Source of the DNA: Protostelium mycophagum
Taxonomy: Eukaryota; Evosea; Variosea; Protosteliida; Protosteliaceae
Direction: 5' to 3'
DNA length: 64,000 nucleotides
Assembly: GCA_002081555.1 (NCBI GenBank)
Contig: MZNV01000226.1
Coordinates: forward strand, 16,382-80,381
The translations under genes were made by a program, and so were the position numbers. Shown piece after piece: positions 47,839 to 60,500 of this stretch. Under the pieces are notes generated by a model. It searched no databases, was not told the origin of the DNA, and saw only the letters and a list, made by a program, of their open reading frames with translations. The number at the start of each line of letters is the position of its first letter. The stretch's first letter is position 1.

Positions 47839-50628
47839 ATGGCCGCACAGAAGGAGGCCCGTTTCGCCCATTTATTACAGCCTATTAGGTATACTTCACT
47901 ATATAATGACATTTGACTCAAAGATAATACAGAGATCTTGCTGATAATTGGAATGTGGATATCGCTGCGGAACTTGATGAATACCTTGAACAACTGGAGA
48001 ATATAAGCGAAAAGTTTCAAGAGAAAGATCTCGAAGATCTCGAGCAGAATGGTCTCAATTTCGCGGAAGGTATGATCATTTTCTCTATCTTTGATTTCTT
48101 ACACTGACTAGCTGCTCTCGTCATTCAAGGTTCTGCATCGATTTACAGCAAGAAGGTCGAATACCTTTATCAATTACTCTTTAAAACTCTTGATTTCCTG
48201 CATAATAAGAAGTGAGAACATGATCGACTTTTCGATTGATTTGATCCTGATCTAATATCATCCAAGGAGATCCAATAAAGAAAATCCACAAGCATCACAA
48301 GATGATGCCGAAAAAGGAGAGCAAGAGGAGCCAGAATTTCTCACTCTCGACAATTTAGAGGAAGCCAACGGAATAGACCTCGTAGAGGATGATGAAGACG
48401 AGGAGGAGCTCGCGCCAAAACCAAAAGGACGAGTCCCCACAGATTATTCCTCCAGTGCCTTGTCATTGTTCATCGCACAGCAGTCTGGCGGGTCACTCTC
48501 CATCGATCTGGGCCCTAAAGAGGGCGATAAGGAAGATGAGGACAGAAGAACAGACTATCGTCTGAACACTTGTTCTCTTCATCCGTCTGGTGCCCTCCTC
48601 TTTGAAGACCGTGACAGAATGTCGGTCAATCAGTTTTTGGAAAGGGTTGATGTGAGACCACCATCGCAACCTGACGCACCACAACAACTGCCACCCCTCA
48701 GACCTGGCCTTCTCACCGAAAACAGCGGCCTCAGTAAGTGATACACCCCATCCGAGACAAAAATTAATTTTGTCAAGTTATGGATGACAGCGATGATGAG
48801 AGACCCGAAAGACTCCCACCCATGAAGCCACCTTCAGAGGAACCAAGTAGAATCGCAGAAATTTCAAAGGAAATCAACAAAGAAAGTCCAGACAAAGACA
48901 AGCAAAAGGAGGTGCTGGCCAACGGTCAGAATTCAGAAAAAGAGAAGCCACGAGAAGCACCAGAAGAAGAGAGGGTGAGATTCCTCGATCTACAACTGAA
49001 AGTTTTAAAAAATTAAAATAGCAGGTGCAAAGCCGTAAGAGACCGAATAAAGATGTTCCTGAGAAGCCTCAAAAAGATTTGTGGAAGATGTTGGACCCTC
49101 ACGAAGACACCGGCGCCAAAAAGCCCTTCAAAGCTGGTGAGATCACATACCACCAAAATTTGATTTGAATCGTGGTTTTGCCGCCAAAATGCTTTCCCGG
49201 TATCTCTGTAGATGTCTCTTCACAACATTAATGTTTTCATTTTTATTTCTGCATATTTTTGGCGATTATGCATTTTTCCGTTTTTCTGCATGTTTTTTCT
49301 TAATCACAAACATCATCAAAGAGATCAAAAATCCTCATCACACATCTGACCCTTCAGGTCGAAGCTTCGCCAAGTGTAAATTGTCGACACCAGACGGCGC
49401 CCAGATGGCCCAGATCTCCTTTGATTTTCTATTCCCAACGGTCTCACGTGCCTTGTTGAAGACAACAGAGAATGCCAAGATGATGCCTCTGAAGTCATGG
49501 ATTTCACCGGATTTTCAGTATCTATACCAAGCTATGCAAAAGAGGAAGATGTCAGAGAGAAGAAAATCTGCAAAGAAGAATGTTGTGGAACAAGAAGAGC
49601 AGGTATTTTATATGTATTATATATGGCCGAAAAGTATTTTTTGTTATCTACATCGTTGTAGATACGTGGAAACTGATTTATGCAGGAGGAGCAATTCGAA
49701 GAAGATTCCTTGGAGGAATCAAGAATCGCAAACCGTGCCAACCCACCAAACAACAACAACAACGAAGACATGTACTCAGATATGGAGAATGACGGCCCCG
49801 CACCATTCGGTGATTTCGACGGGAATATGGACATGGACGTGGATGATGCCCCCGGTATGTCTAAAGACGATCAATTTGAAGGACTTGACTGGTCTGTGCC
49901 AATACACAATGAGGAGACAACTTATGAGGAGTTATGCAAGGCCCATGTGGTGAGTTTGTCATTTTGACATTTTCGACACTGTCAGACTGACAGGTCTCAT
50001 CATGAAGAATCTTGTTGTAAACAGTCGTATTGAAATAAAACAGGAACGGTATTTGAACAGTGTGGAAGGGTTTGTTAGAGAGACACAACTATCACAGAGG
50101 ATCTCCGATTGGAGGAAGAAGATAAATCCGGTGCTGGAGCAACAAGAGACACGTCCTGTCTATGACATCAAGAGTTACGGCAAGGTGATTCTCAACAGGT
50201 GAGATTTTGCCAAGAAATTTGAAATTCAAACATATTCTTTTTGGCGGGAAAGACTGAAAGGGGCAGGTGTGCGAAAGAGAAGGCGTCGAAAACAAAGGCT
50301 GTGCAAATGCAACGGCTTGTCCGCGACGACGAAGAAGAAGCACCATCATACGAAGTTTGCCGTTACTTCTTGGCCCTTCTCCAACTGGTAACTCATTTTA
50401 AATTTATTATTTCCCGCCAAAAGTTTTAACGGCTCGCAGTCAAACGATGGAAATGTGGAGATCATTCCAAGTGACACAAAGGATCTGAAAGAGCTGAATG
50501 TCAAACTGTTATCTAACAAACAGAGAAGTGATATTGGAAGCTACCGCGCACCCTCATCAGAGACAGATAATGCTCTAAAGAATAGCCAGAATCTGGACAA
50601 AGAGAACATGGAAAATTTGTCTCAATGA
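47839..50628 (+). CDS. NCAPH2: Condensin II subunit H2 (kleisin beta)
   Basis: NCAPH2 is the kleisin that bridges SMC2/SMC4 in condensin II during chromosome compaction. ATG 47839 reads [17 protein letters not shown], nearly the animal N-terminus as I recall it. It continues with [46 protein letters not shown] and [18 protein letters not shown] charged linker and [11 protein letters not shown] follow. The C-terminal winged-helix region comes last: [70 protein letters not shown] at 50626-50628. Every family block is present and in order. The stop is only 10 bp from the mS38 stop on the opposite strand. Confidence 0.95.
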
Positions 50629-50638
50629 AAGATTGTAT

Positions 50639-51044
50639 TTAGATCTTGCCCAATCTGATTTTCTCTTGTCTGTCTCTCTTCTTCAACTTCTTCCACTTGT
50701 GCTTCTTCATTTTGAGCGCTCTCTTCTTCACGACAGAGGTCATCTCTATTGCTTGTCCAACTTGCGAGGGAGCCTCAACAGTCTTCTCTTTGATTAAAGG
50801 AGTTATGATGTTTGTTGCTGGGGCTGGGCATCGTGTGACATTTTGAGGGATTAAGAAAGGTAGACGAATTCCTGCATCACGAATTTATAGGGTGCCAACC
50901 AAATCACATTTTATAATCACCTTGTGCGGGAACCATCTGAGGCATTTGCAATCCACTGAAAGATCTAACACCCAAAGGATTCATTATTTGGGGTCCTCTG
51001 CTAAAGAGGGAGCTTCCCCTGCTGCATATCGTCCCCAACATCAT
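50639..51044 (-). CDS. Mitochondrial small-subunit ribosomal protein mS38 (AURKAIP1/COX24 family)
   Basis: mS38 lies in the mitoribosomal small subunit. The start at 51044 gives a probable mitochondrial presequence (MMLGTICSRGSSLFSRGPQI, then VRSFSGL). One intron of about 50 nt, with a donor at GCACAAG|GTGATT, joins to GIRLPFLIPQNVTRCPA. The C-terminus is the family block, extremely Lys/Arg-rich (SVVKKRALKMKKHKWKKLKK, then RDRQEKIRLGKI), TAA at 50639-50641. The KMKKHKWKKLKKR motif is diagnostic of the DUF1713/mS38 family. Length about 120 residues, normal for the family. Confidence 0.88.
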
Positions 51045-51208
51045 GGCTGTTGGTGATCTGGCAAAGATGAGATGGACAACCAGTGAGATATCTCAGAAAT
51101 TAATACGGACCATGCTCCATCTACAATTACGGATTCACCCTGATCGAGTCACATTCATCACATTAAACATCCAAATATTCCCACACAGTTTGGCGATTGT
51201 GAAATACA
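51045..51208. promoter_or_regulatory. 164-bp divergent promoter, mS38 / Caprin-like
   Basis: Separates two start codons on opposite strands. It contains one ATCTACAATT word at about 51119. No TATA box is evident. Confidence 0.5.
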
Positions 51209-52847
51209 ATGAGCGAGACAGTTAACACTAAGGAGAACCAACAGAGTGAAATTGAAGTTTTATTGGCGAAAAAACTTCGATCTCTGAAGAAGAAGCTGGA
51301 AAAGGCCAACAAATTAGAAGAGAAAGCAGCATCTGGAACTGCTCTCAACGAAGAACAAACCAAGATCGTTAAGGGTAAATCTTCATTAGAGAGCGCTTTG
51401 AAGGAACTCAACAAGTTTGGCGACAAGGCTATCCAGATCAACAAACAGGTCTGCAACCACATCGATCTAATCCAAAATCTCGATTGATTTTGGGCGATAG
51501 GAGCAGAGAAAGAAAGATGAGGAGATCAAAACTCTCAAGGCCGAGCAGGTAAAAGCGAAGGAACAGCCAAAAGAGGAGGTTCCTGTCGCGGTAAGATCGA
51601 GTTAGATGGAAACTGTATGTGGTTGATCATGAGATAGGCTCCCACTCCAGCACCTCAAACACCATCTGTCTCTGAAAAAGAGCTCGCTCAGCGTTTTGTG
51701 AATCTCATCCATTTTCACACTAACGGCGATCACGACCTGGCACAGGTACGTATCTCCTTCTCAATGTGTACAATGGATCATCATAATCCTTTATTCTCTA
51801 AGATCTGTTAGGACTTCACCGATAACGAATTAGAAGCCAGTCACCGCCTTGCCTACTTCATTTCAAACTCAGAGGAGAACCCCGCTGACAGTTACACTCT
51901 TGCTGTTGAATACCTCTCCAGCGAAACCGAATACCATGATGGAATCACATTCAAGAGGATCAGAGAGGTCGTATCTGCCGTCTCCAACAAAATATTACAG
52001 AAGCACGCACCACAAGAGCAGACTCAAGCTGTAGAAGAAAAGACGGAGGAGACAGCTGCAGAGCCCGAGGCCGCCCAAGAATCCAACACAGAGTCCAAGA
52101 CAACCTGGTACAATGATTTAGAGGAGCAGAAGGAGGAGACAAAAGAAGCTCCCGTCACCACCGAACCCGAAGGTATTTTTAATTTTAATTCATCTACAAC
52201 GAGGATTTTTGTTGAATTTTGAAGTGACAGAGAAGCAAACTGAGGCGCCAGCCACTCAAGAAGCGACAGAACCCTCAGAATCTACCCCCGCAGCTGAGGC
52301 CGAATTCAAAGACCAGACCGGCAGAGTCGCCGTGTCAGGCAGCCGTGGCGGAAAGAAATTCAGAAACAACAACCGCGGAAGAGGCGACAGACAAGACAAC
52401 CGCGAGGGACGTCAAGACAGAGGTGACAGAGGAGAAAGACCCCCCAGAGGGGAGGGTGTACCCAGGGGGGAGGGTGCACCCAGGGGGGAGGGAAGAGGAG
52501 GATTCAGAAGGGGGGGAGGCGAGTTCAGGGAACGCGGAGAGTTCAAGGAGCGAGCTGAACGCGGGGAGTTTAGAGAGAGACAGGAGGGCGATGACAGAGG
52601 AGGATTCCGCGGAAGAGGAAGGGGAGGTAACTACAGAGGCAGGGGAAGCCCCAGACCCGACGGGGAGGGTCAGCAGGGAGAAGGTGATTTCACAACTTTT
52701 TTGGCGGGAAAATGACGATGTACAGGTTATAAGCCGAGACCTAACCGAGGAGGCCCATCGAGGTCACCCAGAATCCCTAACGAGAAGAATGTCCCCGGAC
52801 AAGGCTTGTCTGGAGCCTCCGCGCCTACCCCCGTTACCCAGCAGTGA
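51209..52847 (+). CDS. Caprin-like RNA-binding protein with RGG tail
   Basis: ATG 51209 (MSETVNTKENQQSEIEVLLA) leads to a coiled region rich in Lys/Glu (LRSLKKKLEKANKLEEKAAS) resembling the Caprin N-terminal helix. Later exons give a helical domain (ELAQRFVNLIHFHTNGDHDL, RLAYFISNSEENPADSYTLA) and an acidic Glu/Thr-rich linker. The long Arg/Gly tail (RGDRQDNREGRQDRGDRGER, repeated PRGEG units, GGFRGRGRGGNYRGRGSPRP) is typical of stress-granule RNA-binding proteins. A 45-nt intron containing TTTGGCGGGAAA-like sequence leads to the final exon ending TPVTQQ, TGA at 52845-52847. Caprin assignment rests on general architecture, so moderate. Confidence 0.75.
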
Positions 52848-53038
52848 ATGATGAATGGATCGTGTTGACAAGATATAACTCTTTTGGGAATACATGATGA
52901 ATGTGCTCACCTCTTTATATATCATCGGTCTTTGGGATGCCATGAAGTTTCTTTTTTCTTTGCAATCATGATTTTATTATTTTTAATGTTCTTCAGTTTT
53001 GTAGGTGAGTATGCCACCATTTGAACCAAAATCTGCAC

Positions 53039-53416
53039 TCACTCAAAGTCATCAAAGTCACTTCTCGGCCCAATCCACTCCCTCTCATCTTCATGTTGGA
53101 GGTCGATCACTTCTTTTTCCGTCATTTCATGAGTTGGTTCTGAGGCAGGTGATGTAAGATCCTCCATTTCCTGGAGTTTTTCTAACTTCTTCGCCTTCTT
53201 AATCTCTTTCTTCATTTTCTTGTCCTTCTTTCGTTTTTTTTCTTTCTTTCTCTTTTTATCTTTCTTTGGTGACTCAACTATCTCTATCGGTTCAGGAAAA
53301 GTCTTGCATTTTGTCCAAGGAAGATTGGAGATTGGATCGTCATCCTGAGTCGTCAGATGATGAATGGTGATTGATCAAAGTACTTGTGTTGTTTGGTATA
53401 TTGGAAATAATGGCAT
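53039..53416 (-). CDS. Small Lys-rich nuclear-type protein
   Basis: The start at 53416 (MPLFPIYQTTQ) joins through an intron of about 40 nt, in phase 0, to DDDPISNLPWTKCKTFPEPI. A run of about 50 residues that is mostly Lys follows (KKDKKRKKEKKRKKDKKMKK), then an acidic C-terminus (EREWIGPRSDFDDFE), TGA at 53039-53041. About 120 residues. The Lys block is a strong nuclear/nucleolar signal; the end motif may be a short linear motif. The family is not recognised. Confidence 0.7.
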
Positions 53417-53533
53417 GCGAGCCTTCCCTGCTCAGCTGTGGTTTCGGTTGATCAACAAGAATACGTAAGTCACAAACATTTGGGTTGGAACTCCACAATC
53501 CACATACATCCGCGCTTCACCAAGACAGGCAAC

Positions 53534-54113
53534 ATGAACTGGTTTCTTCATGTCATGAGATGGTACGTTGTCGTGCACTTCTTCATCACGATCTTCATTG
53601 ATTCACAAACCATTTTACCGTCCTCTTACTACCCTGAATTCGTTAGATGGCTTGTCAGAGGTAAGTGATACGTTATTCTATATCTGAACGAACCAGGTTG
53701 GTATGTGCCCAAGTTCAAAGATCCCTTCGTGCTGCCTGAGACTTCTCCAGTATGGTTCCAAAGTTTCATCTGGTCAGAGATCACCTTTCAATTCGTGTAT
53801 CTTTTCTTTGCCCTCTATGCATTTTGGGCAAGTGCGTGCACCAATGATACCGATCCCAAGTGTAACAACTGATCATGTGACAGAGAAGAACTGGATTCGC
53901 ATTCCCAGCATCATCTATGGAACACATGTCGCCACCACATTGATTCCCATGTTTGCGGAATTTTATTACGGAAGACACTCTCTGTACACTTTCGAGGAGA
54001 AAGCTGCTCTGATTGGCATATATTCCCCCTACTTCCTCATACCTCTATACCTCGTCATCTTCATGTCGTTGAACCCACAACCTTTTGGACGCGGCAAGAC
54101 GAAGCTTTTTTGA
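53534..54113 (+). CDS. EXPERA-domain membrane protein, TMEM97 (sigma-2 receptor)-like
   Basis: ATG 53534 (MNWFLHVMRWYVVVHFFITI) starts the first helix. It is followed by the family IDSQTILPSSYYPEFVRWLV (compare the D-Q-LP pattern of TMEM97), YVPKFKDPFVLPETSPVWFQ and SFIWSEITFQFVYLFFALYA with the sterol-pocket Glu. Then come WIRIPSIIYGTHVATTLIPM and GIYSPYFLIPLYLVIFMSLN, and a basic C-terminal tail, TGA at 54111-54113. Four membrane helices and the EXPERA order are all present. TMEM97 proteins act in ER/lysosomal sterol handling. Two short introns. A possible upstream exon (53415) was tested but does not keep phase. Confidence 0.88.
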
Positions 54114-54249
54114 AGAAAATAAACATATTTTTTCATTTATTTCTCGTCTTTTACAGCAGCAGAAGTTCGATTAATCATCAAACCCGGAGATCTGCAACAA
54201 TTATTATTAAATATTATTATTCATTAGTTTTTTCAGTGCTTTTTTTTGC

Positions 54250-57200
54250 CTAAAACTGGCTCACAAAAACTGTTTTTTCAACAATATTGCACTGGAGCGA
54301 CTGGTCGTGACCGTGGCATTCCGCATTAAAACAGCTCACATTTTCGTATGCGCTCCTGCGGGACCTCTTCCACGCGATGTAGATAAATGCTCCCACAATT
54401 GCGGCACCCAAGATGCTCCCCGCAGCGATGCTGAAGTATTTCAAGCCCTTGTTGTGCTGATTAGGACCTGGTCTGGAAAATGAAGCTAATTCGCTGGGTG
54501 CACTCGAGAACTACAATCAATCAGACCCGAAAACCCCACGAAATTTCACCTCCCCCACCCCCTGCATACTTTGAACCAAACGGATGTGCCCCGTCACTGT
54601 ATATTTATAATTTCCTACAGGAAGAGAGGACATGGGCTCCAATACCGTTGTAGAATTAGTTCCATTCGAGATTGTCTTGTTGTTCGATTCCACCTGCGAA
54701 TTATCAACTTACGGCTCTTAGACAATCTTGTGTTAATGAAAAGAAATGCTTGATATATCGCGTTTCGGCTTCGAGAATCACAAGAGTTTGTTGTTGTGGT
54801 GCTGGCGTACAGTTCACCAACCCAAAATAGAAGTACTCACAGTGTAGGAAATAATGTTGAAGCATGTCTCGTCGTAAGGCGGCTGTTTCCATTGGAACAG
54901 TGCAGTGTCGTTTGCCTCACGCGTGATCTTCAAATCTGTCGGACTCGGTACATGATATCCTCCTGGGGTGAATGTGAGTCCCGCTGCTGGGTCACGTCTT
55001 TGAAAGGTTCCCGGTTGGGCGGGACATTTGTACTGAGGACTCTCTGACTGCTGGAATCCACTGGATGATGACATCTCATCGGCCGTAACAAGTGTCAAAA
55101 CTTTCGTGGGACGGGAATACGTCTCCACTTTGAGACTTGGAGACTCTCCTTCGAAGATGAGATGGCTTTGAAGAAATGAGAGAGGTGTAGGGCATGGAGT
55201 CGTTCTGCCACACCAAGACTACACTGCCTGATATTGACTAAAGATTCAGTACTGTTGAACATGGTGTTGTAGATGGGGTTGACTTACGGTTTGAATGTCC
55301 CAGCGGGTCTGAAAACCGAGAGGCCTCAAGACACATTTTTCATCGATCTTTGCCTCAGCATCATTCTCGGCAATGAGTTGCGATTTTGGCAGTGCCAAGA
55401 TCTTTGGCGATGGTCAGTGTCATGTTGCAGTGGTTCTAAAAAGAGTTCGTCACGAGGGCTTCCCAAGTGGTCTCCCACCTTAGTACTGGCCTCGCTCAGA
55501 CACGCTTGACTTCGCAGTGCGGCAAGGGATGCGGTAGACTGTGTCGATATGAACGAACCCGAAGGGTGTTTCTGTTTTCACAAACAAAATCCTCGCACTC
55601 GGCGATTTTATGCAGGAGGAACCCAAATATTAGATCTTAAAGACATACCTCTCCCCTTGGCCACTCTATAACAACACGGTCTCCCACTGTGTTGTTCTGC
55701 GATATCATCGTCTGGTTCCTGATTTTGTTATTTCGACTCGTGGAGATCAGACACCTACGCATCAAAAAGGATGAGTGTGTTGTGAGTGCCATTCTGATTT
55801 TTTATATTGACTTGTGACAGGAAATTCGATTCGGAAACTACCTGAAATTTCCTCAGAATTTCGAGGAATTTTAACAGAAAAAACTCACGCCGTGCTGTTC
55901 TTTCTCCAAATAAAAATTTCCAGAACGGCTGGAAAGGTGTGCTAATCGGATTGTAGATGGCAAGTACACAGTCGAATTGTTCACAGTGAGGTTGGACTGG
56001 GGTGATGTGACGTCATCACTCGTAAATCGGAGTATGGCTCCAGACTGTAACAGTAGAGAGAAGGGAAGGGTGCTCATCTACAATTGCCATCAACACGAAT
56101 TCAAAGTTAAATTTATTTGAATTTTATTTTAATTTTACATCCAAAAATAATTTTATAAAATGTAGAAATTTAAATTACATTTGAAGTCTGGTTTGTGCCG
56201 GACAAAATCAAGAGGGAAATATTAGCTTCAAATCCGAGGGCAGAATTGGCTGATTGTAGATTCACATTCCCACCTCCAGAGAGTGTCGCACTACAACTCG
56301 TCAATATGCTTGGTAGGGTAGTTGACGCGATGCCACGTCAGCATCAGAGATACACGTAATGATTATGTGAATATTTTAATTTTTAATTTAAATACATATT
56401 CACAAACAGACCCACTTTTCACCGAAATCTACGTGACCTTCTATGGTGAGAGGACCCTCGCACACGAAATCTCCACGAATATTCCACCTCTGTGGGCCGT
56501 CGTGAAAATATGAGCCACTCGAAAAGATGAATCCTTCACTGTCTACAACGCCTCCCCAGCTCCCAGCATAAGCGAGATCTGTATTTTTCAGTCATTTTTC
56601 CCCCAGTTTTCTGCGAAAATTCGAGGAAAATTCGAGGAGAATTCTGACCTAGAGTGCCCCGGTTTGTGATGGTTGCCAAAAAAGAAGAATCGACGTTCAC
56701 GTCTGGGCTGTCCATCAATAGTACTGCTCCTGCCTCGTTGTAGATATACACGTCACTTTTTACCTGAGAATGTCATTTTTTTTATTTGGATTTTCCCCAC
56801 ATCGAATAGACCAGAAAAAGTGACAGAGTTGAAGTTGTTGATCCTGGCGCCTCTCAAGACGGCGGAGCTGGACACTTCGAGAGTGCCCTCTACATCTATG
56901 GTTAATCCCACTGATGAGGTCAGAATACGGTGACACAGAGACGAAGATTATGTATGATTACCTGTATCGTTGAGACCAGAGAGCTCATAGCCCCAATGAC
57001 TGAGAGTGCTGTTGTCCTCCACAGTTATGTTGTTGGCACGAAACTGCGATTGGATTCCCTGCACTAACAGTTGTGCACTGATGGCGTTTAATCGTGAATC
57101 CAGCCCTTTCAAACGTCCTCACCCTCCAGCTAAACGGATCGAGCGAATGCTGGCACTATCTATCGCTTGCACCGGAAGACCTCCTCGTATAATGGTATCA

Positions 57201-57349
57201 TCTTGTGATTTTGGTGATCTTCCGCAGGTCCAACACTGATAGCTATCAAAGTAAACGGCAGGAAAAGTGAGTGTGGTGCAATTCCACTGACATATATCTG
57301 CAAGTGAAATCCCCAGGCAGAAGATCAAAACAGAGATCGCTGCCCTCAT
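54250..57349 (-). CDS. Large type I surface protein with FN3-like sequence
   Basis: The start at 57349 gives a signal peptide (MRAAISVLIFCLGISLADIC). Many short exons of Asn/Ser/Thr-rich, beta-strand-like sequence follow (VQGIQSQFRANNITVEDNST, VGLTIDVEGTLEVSSSAVLR, DGPQRWNIRGDFVCEGPLTI), as in right-handed beta-helix or adhesin ectodomains. Near the membrane an FN3-like segment (PSPTDLKITREANDTALFQW, then PPYDETCFNIISYTV) precedes a single helix (YFSIAAGSILGAAIVGAFIY). The cytosolic tail is basic, then about 35 residues (AWKRSRRSAYENVSCFN), TAG at 54250-54252. One intron (about 55405-55655) holds a 5S rRNA gene. It stands directly downstream of the GPS/pseudokinase gene and may be a diverged, kinase-less relative. 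Confidence 0.78.
55443..55560 (-). rRNA. 5S ribosomal RNA, copy 2, inside a surface-protein intron
   Basis: 118 nt, nearly identical to the copy at 15750-15867, with the same GTACTAAGGTGGGAGACC core, the same terminal helix and a TTTTT terminator. It lies in an intron of the surface-protein gene and, again, in the host's direction. About 43 bp upstream (55561-55603) is also conserved between the copies. Confidence 0.95.
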
Positions 57350-57567
57350 GGATGAAGGGTGATAATGGAATGCTCCGTGTCAATCTTCAAGTTTTATTCC
57401 AATAAAACGGTCCTGTGGTTTGTTTGTCTCTCTTTGCATTCCAGATTTATAGTTCTTGTCCTTCCGCCAGCTAAAAAGTCTTTCAGCTCACAGAAAAGGA
57501 GATGGAGGAAGCATTCGTTGCTTATTGTATTAATACGGTGAAGAACTTGATGTGTACTTTGGGTATT

Positions 57568-60500
57568 CTATACAGATAGAATGGAGCATTTGAATTGTGA
57601 AAATAAATAGTAGTACACCCGATCATTATATTCGCCTTCTGGGAATTGCTCGCTCGTCCACAAAACCGGCTTGCTCTTCCATCTAGGTTCCTCGCACAGC
57701 GTGGAGAATTTCGGCCTCTTTAGTTTTCTTGACCAACTACAACAGTCAGAACGGTGATGATGACGGCTGTAATGTCACCATCGTCCAAGGACATTTGTGA
57801 TCTCCTCGTCAAAGCCTGCAGTGGACGGTAGGATCCCTTCGATTACAGCTTTGCGCAATCTCGCTTGATCTTGTTCATGAAACGGGAGCTGACCGTCTTT
57901 ATATATGCACCTGGCTCATCAGCTGCAAATCTTACTGATTTTCAACATCCAAACTCACCATACCACCATGCCGAAAGACCACACATCGCTTTGTGGGGTG
58001 GTTAAGATCTCATTCAAGACCTCTGGTGCCTGTCGCGGTCAGCTCTACAACGAGACATCCTTCACATCACCCTCCATCTTGCATCATTATTTATCTCCAC
58101 ATAAGAAGGCAGCGCAGCGTCCTTCTTATGGCTGTGGGAGAACCCGCAGAGTTTGACGGTGAAGGAGTCTTCAGTTGTCTGTTGCACAAGGATCTTAGAG
58201 GTAGATAGTGATCCGTGTATCACACGATTGTGTTCTAAATAGCTGAACGCCGACACGATTGGAGAGATGCTGAGACAAATTAAAAAACTTCGAATGAAAT
58301 CAACTCACATGGTGTCTTTTTGTTGTTGATTGAGGATTTTGCCTTTTACAAAATCGTTGTAGTTTGGGGGGCACAGTTCTGTGATCATGCAGGGAAAATC
58401 GTCCACAGTACATTCGTCAAGGTACCTCAGTATGAAAGGATGGTGCAGACCCTATCTCAAATCAGAATGATGAGATGATGGAGCTGATGGACCTTGATCT
58501 GGTCGATCTCTCGAAGCAGTCTTCTTTGGTTCAACCCGACCTTTGCGGCAACTTCAGTAATTCCTGCTTGTTTTGCTCTGTAGACTGTAGAATGCGTCCC
58601 ATTGTAGATGGCCGTTTCCAGTTCCACATTCTTCTGAGCATTCAGACCGTCCAACATGATCGAGATAGAATGTGGCTGTCTCAAGTGTCAATTTGACAAA
58701 TTTGACATATATAATATAGCCTACTCTTTTTCTTATCAGATATCTTCTGAAAAAGACCACAGCTACGATCAACACAATGACCAAAACAACAGCGGAAAGC
58801 ACCGCGATATATTTGATGTTGGAATCTCCTTCCTGGGAGGATTTGACGGATGACTTGGATATCAATCCAACTGAGAAATTGGTGAGGTGGTTACAGACGC
58901 AAGTTATGATCTGCCCGTTGGGAGACACCAAAGTGTCACAGCCGTCAGTTTGCCACGTGAGGTTTTGAGCATTCCAATACAGGCAAGAAAGATCTAAGAC
59001 TATTCAGCTGATCCGCATAGTCTGTGCCCTCTAAGGTCGATCTACACGTGCAATGCTTACAGCTCATTTAAGCCTGATCAGCAAGGCTGCAAAACTTGCA
59101 AGAGATGGAAAAACGAGATCAGACCCACTTTGATTTTGTACACTTTGAACTGTAATGTTCAACACGATGGGATCGGGGGTATGGTCGACCGACAACGTCT
59201 TGTATTCTGACGACAATAGAGACAGTCCCACTATGGAGCTGAACCTTCTATGTGTTAGACCATCATTGATATGAGCGGTATTTTGCAAACGAATACAAGA
59301 ATCGACTGCTTTCTTGTGTCTTGGCAGCAAAGCCGCATTTGAAATGGATTTCTTTGTTCCGCAGGACAGACCGGCTTTTTTGGTTATGTAAATTGGCTTT
59401 TCGAAATGCAATTTCTCAAACGTTTTGATGTACAAGTGTAGCATACAAAAACTGAAGACTCACAAAGTGGTGTTTGGTGAAGACAACAAAGTATTATCAT
59501 CCGTCACGGATAAGACTGCATACACGACCCCGACACCCTCTGCTGTTCTGTTCGATACTGTCGCCTGCACCCCCTCGAAACCTCCGATCTACAACGTCAT
59601 GATCTCGCAAAAATCTATTTTATCTCACCAAGATATCTCTCTTCTGATATGTCTGTCCTTCAATCGTGACAACATTAGCATCCACCGTAAAATTATTCAA
59701 ATTGCTGAACAACCGATTCGTGATGGCACTCAAAGTCGAGAAATACTGACCGGTAGCGTTTTGTCTCTTTGCCTGATATAATGCGGACTGCAGGATCAAC
59801 TAGAATTCATCAGTCGACATTCTCGACAAGGACTCACCGTGTAATTTGTAGGTCTGACCGTCACTGTTATGTTTACCACCTGGTCAGCCACGTAGACAAA
59901 CACTAGGTAACTTTGCGTCTCATCTTGAAGGGTCAATATTTAATCCACGCTTACGCGAACACTCACGAACACTCCGAATGCCATTACAAGTGATGGACCC
60001 AAAAGAGATGTTACAACAGGTCAGGGGTGATGCTCCAAGATGTATGCTCGTGGTCTGTTCGGTGCCAAAATTAACACCAGTGAGATTTAAGCTCGAAGCA
60101 TCTATGGTCGCGTCGTAGATGGTAGGAGGGTAGATTGAAAAGGTGATGGGAGGGTATAAACATAAATTGTAGGATAATGTGAGGTCTAAAGAGGTTCCTG
60201 AAGTTTTTGAGTGACGCGACCTCCTGGAACAAAACAACAAAAATTTCTCCTGTGTCTTTGTCACAGTATCTACATATGACACATCACATCTGCTGGAGTG
60301 ACGTCTACAATCAGCCATCCTTTGTCTTCTTGCATGTACAGAAATGTTCAGATTGATGAATACCTCCTGTGTTTGGGACGATTAATGACATAGTAGAATT
60401 TGTGTATGTGTAGTTGAGGAACTGAACCCCTCCCAGCATCGGATCTTCATCAAAATGAGACCTCTTTCAGTGAAAATGGACTCACCATAATCCATTTGAT

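Noticed and set aside
47698-47871. Longer RSPH10B start at 47871
   Set aside because: It would overlap the NCAPH2 first exon head to head by 33 bp. The NCAPH2 start is strongly supported by the conserved [11 protein letters not shown], so the later ATG at 47697 is preferred.
53409-53450. Upstream first exon for the TMEM97-like gene (MRAFPAQLWF)
   Set aside because: No acceptor joins it in frame to the conserved first helix; ATG 53534 works alone.
58020-58700. Active protein kinase
   Set aside because: The catalytic loop reads HGSLSTSKIL and the DFG position reads CGF, so both key aspartates are missing.
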